Below, piece by piece: positions 49,938 through 60,939 of a stretch of DNA of 64,000 nt (its first letter is position 1; each line of letters starts with the position of its first letter). The translations under genes were made by a program, and so were the position numbers. The notes beneath the pieces are model-generated. The model searched no databases, had not been told where the DNA came from, and was given only the letters and a program-made list of their open reading frames with translations. The DNA comes from Plecoglossus altivelis (taxonomy: Eukaryota > Chordata > Actinopteri > Osmeriformes > Plecoglossidae), in contig BROE01000001.1 in assembly GCA_036571765.1 (NCBI GenBank), forward strand, positions 5,556,322 to 5,620,321, given 5' to 3'.

Positions 49938-51876
49938 GGGTGATAGTGTGTTTCAGATGGTGGGGCATTACTCTACTCTCCAGAATACTAACGAGGGCCT
50001 TTGTCACTGATCTCTTTCTCTCTTTGCCCCTTTTCCGCTCTCTTGCTCCTCCTTTCACACACACACACACAGACGCGCGCACATACGTGCATCCACACAC
50101 TCGCACACACTTGATTTTGTCAATGGCGCCTTTTGTTCCTTTCATCTCTGTCCCCAACAAAGCATTCTTGTGTACCCAGGACAGAGAGAGTGAGGGAGAG
50201 AGAAAAGGAGAAGGAAAGAGACAGAGACAGACGAAAACATGCGACACGCTTTTATAGTTTAGCAAAGGCAAAGTTTAGGTTCTGTCAAAGGGTCAGCGAT
50301 ACATAGACCACAGAGAGCACATCTGTTACCATGGAGATGGAATATATCCTGCTGGAAAGGTTAGTTTGGAAGATGGTATCTGACTCTAAAAGTTTTACTT
50401 TTAATAGTACTGTACTTCCTGTCAATCATAGAGAGAGAGAGTGTGCCCTCAGTGAATTAAAATGCAAAGGATCGTGTGTGTGTGTGTGTGTGTGTGTGCG
50501 AGAGAAAAAGACGCAGTGATTACAAGAGAAATGAAATCATGATTGAAAGAGCAAGTTTTCAATACTGTCATTGTAATTAGGATAGGCCCGTCATTGCATA
50601 ATCAGAGATGTGTAGTGTAATTAACAGTAATGAATTACGTAACATCAGCATTGTATCTGAGCTATTTTGATGCAGGGTGTTTATTTTAGCAGTCATGGTG
50701 CGTGAATGTGTGTGTTTGTTTGTGTGTGTGGGTGTATAGGCATGCAATTTGGAGATATACTTTGTGTGTGTGTGTGCATGCATTTTGGAATGTATGCATG
50801 AATGCATACATGTATCGCGTGTGTGTGTATGGGTCTATTTAGTCAATGTGAAGTACAAAGCTCTCAGTGTTCCCCCTGACAGTGCGGTGACTGAGAGCAT
50901 ACGCTTACAGCAACAACACATTTAGAGGAAGAAAGAGGAAGAGAGGGAGAGAGGAACAGAGAGAGATCGAAAGACAAGAGGAATATACAGAAGAGACTGA
51001 ACAGGAAGGGACAGGACACATGTGGTTCTAGTGCAGAAATGTTGGCCCCAGCCCGGTCCAACTCTTATCAGAGTCTCTTGTTTCCAGTCAGAAGTTCACT
51101 CTTTGTCCACTAAAGGGCTCTCAAGCTGGCGCAGGCATTGATGCCGGCTTTTGACTCCATCTAGATAAACTCTGCGTTTCTCGCTTTCTTTACCTTCATT
51201 GAATCGCGTCCGTTTCTCGTTTGTCCACACTCACAAACGAGCCCGAGTTTCTATTGAACATCCTGTCATCCTAATTCTGCACCTGCTCCTGGACCCCTTT
51301 TTCTGCACATCTAACCTTTTTATCGTTCATCTCCTTCTCCCAATCTCCCCCTCTCCTTCCTCTGTTCACTGTCATGTTCCATCTGTGGGGTACGTGGGCT
51401 GGAAGTAAGTGAATGAGTGTTAGTGGGTTTGCTCTTTATTTCCACTGTGGAGGCGTTCGTTCCCTCATGTGCATGGCGTTCTTCACCCAGCTCTGTGCTG
51501 CGCGTGTGACTTGACCTTGCATGACACCCAAACTTGCGAGACTTAAGATAACGCTGCTTTTCTGTTCTGTTATGCCGAACAACAATCTTTGGTTCTCAGT
51601 ATACAGCTTCTGCGGTGCAGACAGTTGAGCGGAAGCCTTTTTCTAACCGACTTGTTTCGCTTAGTCATGTCTGACTTCCACTTCCACCCCATATCCTGAC
51701 ACGATATATCAGTTGACGCCATCCATTCTTCTTTCCCCACCAGGGTGTGTAATGAGTGTGAAGACCCCTAACTGTCAATTTAACCACCCAAAATGTCTGA
51801 ACCAAAATGTCTTCTATGAGTCTGACAACAAATCTAAAACATAATCTGGTATCTACTCCATTTGTACTCCTCATAG

Positions 51877-54199
51877 ATGACATCCGCCACACCCCCTTCC
51901 TCCCGTAGCTCCTCCCCCCAGAAGGTGTGTCACTCTCAGACGCAAACGGACATTCTGAAGCCCCTGTTGGGCGGCGGGAGCTCGGGCGGGGGCGGGACCC
52001 TGAGGAGGAGGAGGCGTGTCCTCTCCAAGGATGGGAGGAGTAACGTGCGCATCGAGCACATCAGTGGGCGGAGCGCCCTGTACATACGTGACCTCTGGAC
52101 CACCTTCCTTGATATGCAATGGCGCTACAAGTTCTTCCTCTTCATCGCAACCTTCGCGGGGACTTGGTTCCTGTTTGGGATGTTGTGGTACCTGGTGGCT
52201 TTGGTGCACGGAGACTTGATTGGTAAGACAGGAGAGGGAACCAAAACCAACATGTTCATTCTAAACAAGTGTTGTTTTAGCTGTTAGTAGGTAGCTGTTA
52301 AGTTGTTTGATGTCCCAAGGAAACTACATTAGTAGGTGCTGGAGTCGACACACACAAACATCCCCCGTACAATTTAGACCCCAGTACACAATAACAAAGA
52401 TCCGTTCTGCTGGACGTACTGTAAGGAAAGCACGGAAGTTCCCTGTGAAGATCAAACAAACCGCATCTATTGTTTAGCACACAACCAAACTAAAGAGTGT
52501 AACCTTTTGTACGTGACCGAAACATGCAAGGAGAGTTTTTCATCACCTCTTCGACCCTCCCTCCACAACCTCAGAGTTCGACCCACCGTCCAACCACACC
52601 CCCTGCGTGATGCAGATGCAGACCCTCACGGGAGCCTTCCTCTTCTCGCTGGAGACGCAGACCACCATCGGCTACGGCTTCCGCTGCATCACCGAGGAGT
52701 GCCCCGCCGCCATCATCCTCCTTATCCTCCAGCTGGTCATCACCATGGTGATGGAGATCTTCATCACTGGAACCTTCTTGGCAAAGGTCAGGGTATAGTC
52801 ACATAGGAAAAAAGACAAAGTCTCTGGCAGATTCCTCGTCATGTTGGACTGGGATCTTTGTCTATGGTGTGTTGCCATAATATTGGGCTGGCTCAGTGTG
52901 ACTCATGTTTTTAAATTGAGGTAACTCGAAAATACAAGTCAGCATAATACAGTTAAGAACGAAGCACACAGTCCTAAAGTGGTGGAACGTGGCCCAAATC
53001 GACTTCCAACCTAGCTGACTCAGCATGCACAGAAATGGAATCGATCCCCGCCACGATCCACTGTCCAGCAAACTCAGACAGAGACCTGCTCAGTGAACAC
53101 CCCCCCACCCCTCTCCCCCTCCGGACCTATTTAGGTGGCTCGGCCAAAGAAGAGAGGTGAGACCGTCAAGTTCAGCCAGCATGCCGTGGTGTCCAGTCAC
53201 GAGGGCCGACCCTGCCTCATGATCCGGGTAGCCAACATGCGCAAGAGCCTGCTGTTGGGTTGCCAGGTATGAGTCTCTGACTGGATGTTTTGTTGGCATG
53301 TGCAGTGTCTCTTCCATCTCTTTTTCTCTCTCCCACACCTGTCAATACGATGAATAAATGATTATTTCATCTGTCAAATCAAATCCTATTTCCTGCTTCC
53401 AGGTGAGCGGGAAGCTGCTCCAGACGTCTCTGACCAAGGAAGGGGAGACGGTGCGTCTGGACCAGAGGAACGTACCCTTCCAGGTGGACATGTCCAGCGA
53501 CAGCCCCTTCCTCATCCTGCCCCTCACCTTCTACCACATCATCGACGACAGCAGCCCCCTGAGGGCCTGGGCAGCCAAGGGTACCCCTGCCTTCCTCCCC
53601 CGCCTTCCTCGTCGCCTTCCTCCCCTGCCTTCCTCCTCAATTTCCTCCCCCGCCTTCCTCCTCACCCTCCTCCCCTGCCTTCCTCCCCCTGTGCTGTCTT
53701 TTTTGCTGTGTCTTTTACGGTCTTTGTCACTTTTCCCTGTCTCTCTCACTCTCTGGCCTCTCTGTGTCATCTCTCTCTCCCCCTCCAAGGTGGTGGATGG
53801 ACAGATCCAGACTTGGCCGACTTTGAGCTGCTGGTGATCATGAGCGCCACAGTGGAGCCCACCTCAGCCACCTGCCAGGTCCGCACCTCCTACCTCCCAG
53901 ACGAGATCCTGTGGGGCTACGAGTTCCCCCCCGTCGTCTCCCTCTCCCCCTCCGGGAAGTACGTGGCCGACTTCGCCTTTTTCGACAAGGTGGCCAAGAC
54001 CAAGACCACGCCAGTCTTCAAGTCGTCCTCAACAGGCTCCCCGCACCATGGATACCAGGGCGGGGTAGGCGGGGAGGGCGCAGACCCGGAGAAGATCCGC
54101 CTGGAGCAGAGCTACCGGGAGAGGGGGGAGGAAGGGGGAGGGGGCAGGGGGAGGGTGAGAGACAGTAGCCCACTCAGCGTGCGCATCAGTAATGTTTGA
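51877..54199 (+). CDS. kcnj10: Inward-rectifier potassium channel Kir4.1
   Basis: Five coding exons: 51877-52222, 52575-52786, 53135-53266, 53403-53580 and 53790-54199, in phase to 425 residues (human KCNJ10 has 379). The start is MTSATPPSS, then RRRRRVLSKDGRSNVRIEHI. Membrane helix M1 is in FFLFIATFAGTWFLFGMLWY. The pore loop carries the selectivity filter TIGYGFR, followed by helix M2. The cytosolic domain contains RPKKRGETVKFSQHAVVSSH and the C-terminus is the PDZ-binding SVRISNV, as in Kir4.1. Known role: glial and epithelial potassium buffering. Oddities: introns interrupt the coding sequence, a Gly-rich insertion sits near residue 30, a WTDPDLADF segment follows an intron, and a Gly/Glu-rich stretch precedes the tail. 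An upstream untranslated exon is likely. Confidence 0.93.
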
Positions 54200-55409
54200 A
54201 CGGCTGAAGGGTGAGGGGCGGGGGATGAGGGGCGGGGGGTGAGGGGGTCATGTGAAGGTGTGTTCGTGCACACGCAGAACATCAGAGTTAAATTACACAT
54301 TGTACACCCCTATTAGCATGTACGCTGTATGTGTGTACATACAGTACATGCACGCATGAAGGGACTGCCCCCACCCTCACAACACACACACATATACATA
54401 CCAACACGGACATAAATACACACACAAACAAAAACGCACAAACATACATGGGTTTCAAGCAGGGTCTGCTATAGTTAACCACATAGGTACACTACTAGAA
54501 GTAATTTCTAAATGCCCAGAGATGGGAAAGGGGTAGTCCCCCTGTGAATGCTGTTTTTCACATCTTTGAAATAAACCATGTCATTTTGACCCCACCAGGC
54601 TACCCTTACATACACATTCACACAAAAGAAAACACAATTATGAAACTCTGTAGGCATTTTGATAATTTCCTGAATGGTATGTGCCAATCTATTGTACTTT
54701 GAATTTTTAGCCGAAAGCACTTTGAAAAAAATATGACACTATCATATGACAACATCAAGGAATGTAGACCTCAAGTAAACTTGACCATTTTGAAGGTGCT
54801 GGGTACATTCTTGACGGTGTCACTATGCATTGTCTGCACAGATATTTCTGTTATTGTCAAAACAGCAGTTAGCACTTTATGTTCCGTTGCACCTTAGGAA
54901 CACTTGTAGCACTTCTCACTGGAATGTAGACATATAACATAACTTTTAACTTCGCTAAAACACTGACACAGCTTTTATAATTGCTTACATTTTCCGTTTG
55001 ACCGTGTAACAGTGTATGAGTTCCCAAAGTTAGGTCATCTGTTCTAACTCACTTGTAGTTAGTTTAATTAGTTGTTTTGCAGAGCTGAATATTTTCTAGA
55101 AAATGCATATTTAGAAGAATCTGTAGCATAATAAATATGCAGGCCTAAACCTGCTTCCATCGTAGGTTAAAATGATCAAGGTTCTTTGCCCATATATCTG
55201 TATATGGCTGTATTTCCTATCATAATTAATCAAATGTTAATCCTGAAAGGATGTCACTGTTCTGTTTAGTGATGATTGGGAGGCATTCTGTCAACTAATC
55301 TTGGATGTGTAATAGTATTCGTTTCCTCTATGGATGATGAGCAGAAAGAATCATGTAGTCTTGAGAGGATACTGAATCTGAGTCAAGTCGATGGTAAAAC
55401 TACTGTGGG

Positions 55410-55569
55410 ACGGGGATGATGAGGATGGTGATGGTGAAGATAATGACAATGATGATAATAATGATAGTAATGATGATGATGGTAATGATGATAATGATGA
55501 CAATGACAATGACAGTGATGACGATGATGATAATGATGATGATTATAGGGATGATGATGATAGTGATAG

Positions 55570-55601
<32 letters not shown>

Positions 55602-55680
55602 GTGATGAAAATGATGATGATAACGATGATGAGAGTGAAGGTGGAAGTGAGTCCAGTGAAAGAGGCTGGATGATGATGAT
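55410..55680 (+). repeat. (GAT)n-type trinucleotide repeat
   Basis: About 270 bases of imperfect GAT/AAT/GAC units. In translation it reads as poly-Asp or poly-Met on one strand and poly-His on the other. Confidence 0.95.
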
Positions 55681-55840
55681 TTGAGGTGTTTTTGTATTAC
55701 CATGTAATGCTTTGATATCCTCAACGTCAAGCCCCAGTATGTCTGCTGGGATCCTTTGAGCCATGTTAGAACTGTGCCTTTCTGGCAAGAAAGGGTCAAG
55801 GACTTGTCTGAATGTTCACTTTGTAAACATGTAACCTTCA

Positions 55841-55846
55841 AATAAA
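55841..55846 (+). terminator. candidate kcnj10 polyadenylation signal
   Basis: AATAAA in an A-rich tract 1.6 kb after the stop, followed by an abrupt change in base composition. Confidence 0.4.
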
Positions 55847-56049
55847 AAAAATAAAAAAATGGTCTAGATATGAAATGTGTCTTGTTGTTGTAACATGCCC
55901 ACTGAAAAACAAAATCCTTATCTGGTCAACAGTATATTTAACATCTTGATAGCACTTTAGATCACTACCCTTTTTTCTTGTTCGCCACTAAAACTGTACG
56001 ATATATCACTAAATAGGAAGTTGCCATTTCCTGATTAGAACGCACCACG

Positions 56050-58882
56050 ATGATTCGGTATCCTTACATGGCTGTAGCTCTAATTATTCTCTACAAACAA
56101 GGTGAGAAAACAAACATGCACCTAAATTGTAATCCCTAAATTGTATTGTCTTAATTTATTTATTCATGAATTTCCTATGTGTAAAACATTAGTAAAAACA
56201 TAAGTACATTAACGCTAGTTTCCTGTCGCCATTTCTCTTTACTTAAGATTCCATTCTTCCATGATAGGTGTTTTAATCAATTGGATTAGCAATTATTTTG
56301 AATATGTGTATCCATTTAAGAATGTTTTTTTTCTGTCAGTGTTCTGACCTGTACAAACACGTTTTAGTATACAACTGATTGTTTTGTTTGTTACTTGGTT
56401 TCAGTAAAAAGTTGAGACAAGATTTTCCAAGTTTTACTGTAAGATACACAATATAATATGTGGTTCAACACAAGGGATATATATATATATAGTATATATA
56501 TATACTATATATATATATATACAATATATATATGAGGTAATGTGTGAAGTTGAAGATCAGAAGCCCTCAATGACAGAAAAGACAGGAAATGACTTGAAAA
56601 GGAAAAGTCGAGACTATCATTTTGAGCATGTACATTTTCCTGATAACGCTTTATCAGTTTCACACAACAGACACATAATTTCTGCATACTAAAAAAACGA
56701 AGTATATGAGTACAGCTTGTAGATGGACTGACTATAAGAGTGTTACTACTGCTACTGTTCGTCCTGGTACTGTTCATCTTGCTGATACTGCAACTGTTCA
56801 GTCACACCTGACTTCTTCATTACTGACATGACCGCTGCATTACTGAGTCATACATGGATTGAAGCGTTGTTCACTCATGCTTGATTAACCTTTAATTCAA
56901 TAATGATGGATCAATGTTTGTTCCACAGTTCACTCTGAGGAGACCCCTGTGTTTGTACTGAAGGGCCAGGATGTCTGTCTGGAAATCAAGGAGCATGTTG
57001 ATCCAAAAATGGTATCATTTTTATCGTGGAGATTTAATGACTCTGAATCTGTTGTGATATACACCCCTTTAAGTAAAGAACTCAAAGGAGTCCAAGCAAA
57101 GTATGAAAACAAATTGAGCTTTTCAAAGGAACGTTTCTCACTGCTTATCAAGAACCTTCAACATGCAGACAGCGGATCTTATAGTGTTCTAGTGACAAGA
57201 GAAGGAGCTAAACAGATCCAGTTCTCATATTCAGTTGTGGTTCAAGGTAGGATTATTCTTATTTAAAGTTCTATTACACAGATATATCAGAGAGGTTGAT
57301 ACACATTGTGCTGTTTGTGATTTTACTATTATGGAGAAGAAATCAAGAACAACTTTGCAACTTTGTGTTACTGATCCATGGTGTTTGTGTGTGTTTACAG
57401 ACAAAGTTGACTCACCAGTGCTGATGCTGGACTCCACTGCTGACTCCTGTAACATGACTGTGACCTGCAGAACTCTGAGTACCTCAGTCTCCTCCACCTG
57501 TAGCAACACCACCTGCTCTCAGGTGGGAGGAGACAGAGGAGGGGTCATGACCTCCACTGCCCCTCTCCTTATCTATGTATCTAAGGGGTCCATCATCTGT
57601 AACCACAGCAACCAGGTCAGCTGGGCAGAAGATACCAAGGAGATGAAAGAGCTTTGCCCTCTTCACCCTCTAGGTAACCCTGGCAACAGTACAAACACAC
57701 TGTTTCTTTCCTCCACATACACCCATACACTTGTTGTATGGGTGTATGTGTTCATTACTGTTCAGTAGGTTTTGTCTCAAATATGTTGTTGTGTTTGCAG
57801 GCATACAAAGAAAACATCCTGCTTTTGTCATAGGAAGTACAGCCTTTGTGGTAGTAATTGTGTGCATAGCAATATGTGTTTATGCATACCAACACAAGAA
57901 AAGTAAGTACATTATATACTACCTTTTATAGACTGATGAACATACTATGTTTAGTTGTTTGCAAGGTTAGGAATAACACATGTAGTCATCATAACTGTTT
58001 TGTTTGCAACACTTTTCTGTGATCCAATTATTAAAGATTCTGATATTTTCTTCTGTCAAGTAAGGTACCAGAAAAATCTGAACTTTGTAATTTTGTTTTG
58101 AAATTTACTGTAGGATATCAACTTTAGACAAGTTATTTCGCTCAGTTGGTAAACTCAGTGTACATATTGTCCTTGGAGATTCGTTTTGAGTCAGTATGTT
58201 CAGTCATGGGTCCTTGGAGATTCGTTTTGAGTCAGTATGTTCAGTCATGTGTCCTTGGAGATTCGTTTTGAGTCAGTATGTTCAGCCATGTGTCCTTGGA
58301 GATTCGTTTTGAGTCAGTATGTTCAGTCATGTTAACAACTGTGGTCTTGGCGTAAGAAATAACAGACTCAAATGTTGAGGCATTTGCTTTTCTTCTGGAT
58401 GTGTTTCAGAGAAAAGAACTGAATGTTTTAACTCAGCATATGACTCTGTTCAGGTAAGTGAAAATGGACAGGAAAATAAACAACAGCCTTGGAATGTTGA
58501 GTCATTCTGTAGTCCAAGGAAATGTAACTTGAAGAACATAAAACATTTGGGAAATGTAGTCAGGCATATTAACATTTGGTAAATGTAGATAAAACGATCA
58601 TGAACCATATTTCTATCATCTCTGTCCCCATACCTGTGTTATACAGTTGTTTCAATGCTACCAGTGACGGCATGAGTATTCTCTACATCGTTTCAGAATC
58701 CTTATCCAGCTCAGGGACCTCCTGTTGATCAGTCAGATGACAGCAGCCTACCATCCATCTACAGCATGGTGCAACTTCCTAAGCCTGAAAGCCCTGAAAC
58801 CATGGCGATGGCTGACAACGTCACACCACTTAATTCCAGCATCTATGCTCAGGTGACAAAGAAAGACGCAAAACGAATTTAA
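56050..58882 (+). CDS. SLAM-family-like receptor with ITSM-like tail (long-tail member)
   Basis: Six exons: 56050-56101, 56929-57246, 57401-57673, 57801-57902, 58410-58453 and 58697-58882, in phase to 324 residues. In order: a short hydrophobic leader (MIRYPYMAVALIILYKQ) and a V-like Ig domain with DSGSYSVLV but no cysteine at the F-strand position, as in SLAM/CD2 family V domains. A C2-type domain with six cysteines follows (CNMTVTC, STCSNTTC, IICNHS, ELC). Then come a membrane helix (FVIGSTAFVVVIVCIAICVY), a basic stop (HKKK) and a cytosolic tail with two ITSM-like sites, SIYSMV and SIYAQV (SxYxxV; consensus TxYxxV/I). The known family role is homotypic immune-cell signalling through SAP/EAT-2 or SHP. 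The particular member cannot be assigned. It faces an inverted sister at 60940-62440. Confidence 0.8.
56807..57732 (+). repeat. inverted-repeat arm 1 (V and C2 exons of the SLAM-like genes)
   Basis: About 926 bases are nearly identical to the reverse complement of 61256-62186. The arm spans 120 bases of upstream intron, the V exon, the intervening intron, the C2 exon and about 60 bases beyond it. The match stops on both sides before the leader and membrane exons. Confidence 0.9.
58169..58332 (+). repeat. 41-bp minisatellite, four copies
   Basis: Four head-to-tail copies of a 41-base unit starting TCCTTGGAGATTCGTTTTGA, with one or two differences per copy. It lies in the intron between the membrane exon and the first tail exon of the long-tail SLAM-like gene. 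Confidence 0.95.
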
Positions 58883-59747
58883 TGTTTGAAAGAAAACTGA
58901 CTAGTGAGTGACGATAAGCCTAAAAGTTGCTTGAAAATGATGAATTCTCTTGATCACGAAGCTGTTACAACACAGACAACTCCGATGTCATTATTAGTCA
59001 AATCAAGTATTTGAACTGCAGTTGTGTAATGTAAATAATGAAATCCTGTATTGTAAATTGAATGTGCTATAGTAGGTTATGGTACAGTTCAAAAAACATC
59101 AACTGTGAACATTTATTTTATGCTTTCACATTAGTCTTTACTGCTGCGTTCAGGGTTAAGTATGCCTCGCTGGTTAAGCATGAATTGTTGATCAAGATAT
59201 CTGCTTCGATGTTCTAATGCCCCGTCATACGGTGTATTGCATAAAAGCGTCTGCTAAACGAATGACTGTTTCCGAGTGTAATTACCTTTACATCCTGTTT
59301 GTTTATCTAATTGTTGTGCTTGCTGCCTTCACCATTTGTTCTGTTATACTGATATCTTGTGAGACAGTGTTATATTGCTCAAAGTTGAATTCATTCTTTG
59401 AAGATGAATGAGTCCAGTGAAAAGCTAAATACTCAAACCAGTACTTGAGTCTGCCAACCAATTAGATGGGAGAAGACATTGTCCCTTTGTCAGCTCTCAT
59501 ATTTAATTATTTATTTGGACACGGTGAAATACAGTGACATTACCTGATGAAAGAGGATGGGTCAACATAGCCTTTCCCTGGTCCTGGGTTGATAATCCGA
59601 TTGGTAAATCTGATTGGTCAAGCACTGTTTCCATTTTTCTCGGGCATCCATTTTTACTTTTCAGTCTCACCTCAGGGTCATCCTATAGACTAGTGCATGG
59701 TCATCATTATTAACTTTATTGCTTGTTTTTGTAATGACAGTGAGTAC
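58883..59747 (+). other. intergenic DNA downstream of the long-tail SLAM-like gene
   Basis: AT-rich DNA that includes its probable 3' UTR. At 59241-59266 lies ATAAAAGCGTCTGCTAAACG plus AATGAC, a motif very common at the 3' end of short interspersed repeats in fish. The rest of that repeat was not delimited. Confidence 0.4.
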
Positions 59748-60332
59748 TTATAACAATTTGTGCATGTAACGACTTTCAACTACTGTTTTGGAAAAAAGTA
59801 CAAACATTTTTCTTGAGATGTCCATAAAGGGGTCCATCCATTTTCTTCCGCTTATCCGGGGCCGGGTTGCGGGGGCAGAGTCTAAGCAGGGAGGCCCAGA
59901 CTTCCCTCTCCACACACACCTCCCCCAGCTCCTCTGGGGGGATCCCGAGGCGTTCCCGGGCCAGCCGAGAGACATAGTCCCTCCAGTGTGTCCTGGGTCT
60001 CCCCCAGGGCCTCCTCTCGGTGGGACATACCCGGAACAGCTGCCAGGGTGGCGTCCAGGAGGCATCCAAAACAGATGCCTGAGCCACCTCAGCTGGCTCC
60101 TCTCGACGTGGAGGAGCAGCGGCTCTACTCCGAGATCCTGCTGTGTGACCGAGCTCCTCACCCTATAACTAAGGGAGCGCCTGGCCACCCTGCGGAGGAA
60201 ACTTATTTTGACCGCTTGTATCCGCGATCTTGTCCTTTCGGTCATTACCCAGAGCTCATTACCATATGTGAGAATAGGAACGCAGACTGAAATCGAGAGC
60301 TTTGCCTTTCGGCTCAGCTCCTTCTTCACCAC
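59748..60332 (-). mobile_element. decayed non-LTR retrotransposon (LINE) 3' fragment
   Basis: The minus strand encodes a typical fish LINE reverse-transcriptase C-terminal region: CVPILTYGNELWVMTERTRS, then SFLRRVARRS and QLRWLRHLFWMPPGR. The match then shifts frame (RVCPTERRPWGRPRTHWRDY in another frame), so the reading frame is broken. Only the 3' part of the element is present. It resembles Rex1/CR1- or RTE-type elements of teleosts; the family is uncertain without a repeat library. It lies between the two inverted SLAM-like genes. Confidence 0.75.
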
Positions 60333-60939
60333 AACGATCCGGTACAGAGACTACATCACTGCAGCCACTGCACCGATCCGCCTGTCAATCTCACGTTCTG
60401 TCTTTCCCTCGCTCGTGAACAAGACTCCGAGATTTTGAGATGTTCAAAAGCACATTTGCTATGACCGAGAAAGTGTGCATTCATTTATTTGGAATATTAT
60501 TGATCATACAACAGATGTATTGTGTAATAGATTATTAAACAAAAACTGTTTTGTTTTGCACAGTAGGCCTATACAGTCTCTACAGCAGGCAGGACACTAC
60601 ATGTATTTGTCTGTATTAGTAAAACGAAGAAGGATAGCAAGAACATTTACAAAAACTACGAAAGAAAATGTTTTCTGGCAAAAATAAAAATCTTATTAGA
60701 TTTCAAATGACTTCCTAACAGAGGAAGATGAGAATGCATGCAAAGATCTAGGCAACATTTTCATGTTCAAGATTGCATTCATGGGTATACTTACCTTAGG
60801 CTATATTCTTCAGTTAGACGTGGCAACATGGCAAGGTCATGCAAAAATACGTTTATTGTGGGTTAAGAGTGCTTGCCAGTTTAGATAGAACTACCACCTT
60901 TTTAATGAGGCACCCTCATGCTAAAGTCGCAACACGACT
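60333..60939. other. intergenic DNA next to the short-tail SLAM-like gene
   Basis: About 600 bases with no recognisable gene. Its first part may be more of the same LINE remnant; the rest is AT-rich and should include the 3' UTR of the minus-strand gene. Confidence 0.4.

Larger units (their letters stand above)
44512..51876. other. 7.4-kb intergenic region between pnp and kcnj10
   Basis: No coding gene, tRNA or rRNA was recognised. The pnp promoter should be just above 44511. The right-hand part must hold the kcnj10 promoter and any untranslated exons, because the kcnj10 coding start follows a splice-acceptor-like CTCCTCATAG. Microsatellites are frequent: CT/CA at 47190-47258, GT near 47779-47816, GA at 48359-48398, GA-rich DNA at 49740-49935, and GT near 50477-50500 and 50707-50730. 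Open frames of 60-213 codons (largest 49630-50271, minus) coincide with simple repeats and have no family resemblance. Confidence 0.45.
54200..56049 (+). other. kcnj10 3' UTR and intergenic DNA
   Basis: No gene. G-rich DNA follows the stop, then AT-rich DNA, a long GAT-type repeat (55410-55680), and AATAAA at 55841-55846 as a probable poly(A) signal. The 97- and 152-codon frames here are translations of the repeat. Confidence 0.5.

Noticed and set aside
49630..50271. 213-codon minus frame upstream of kcnj10
   Set aside because: Its body is Ser/Leu/Pro runs from GA and GT microsatellites, with no domain and no splice context.
55383..55841. His-rich minus frame and Asp-rich plus frame
   Set aside because: Both are direct translations of the GAT repeat in the probable kcnj10 3' UTR.
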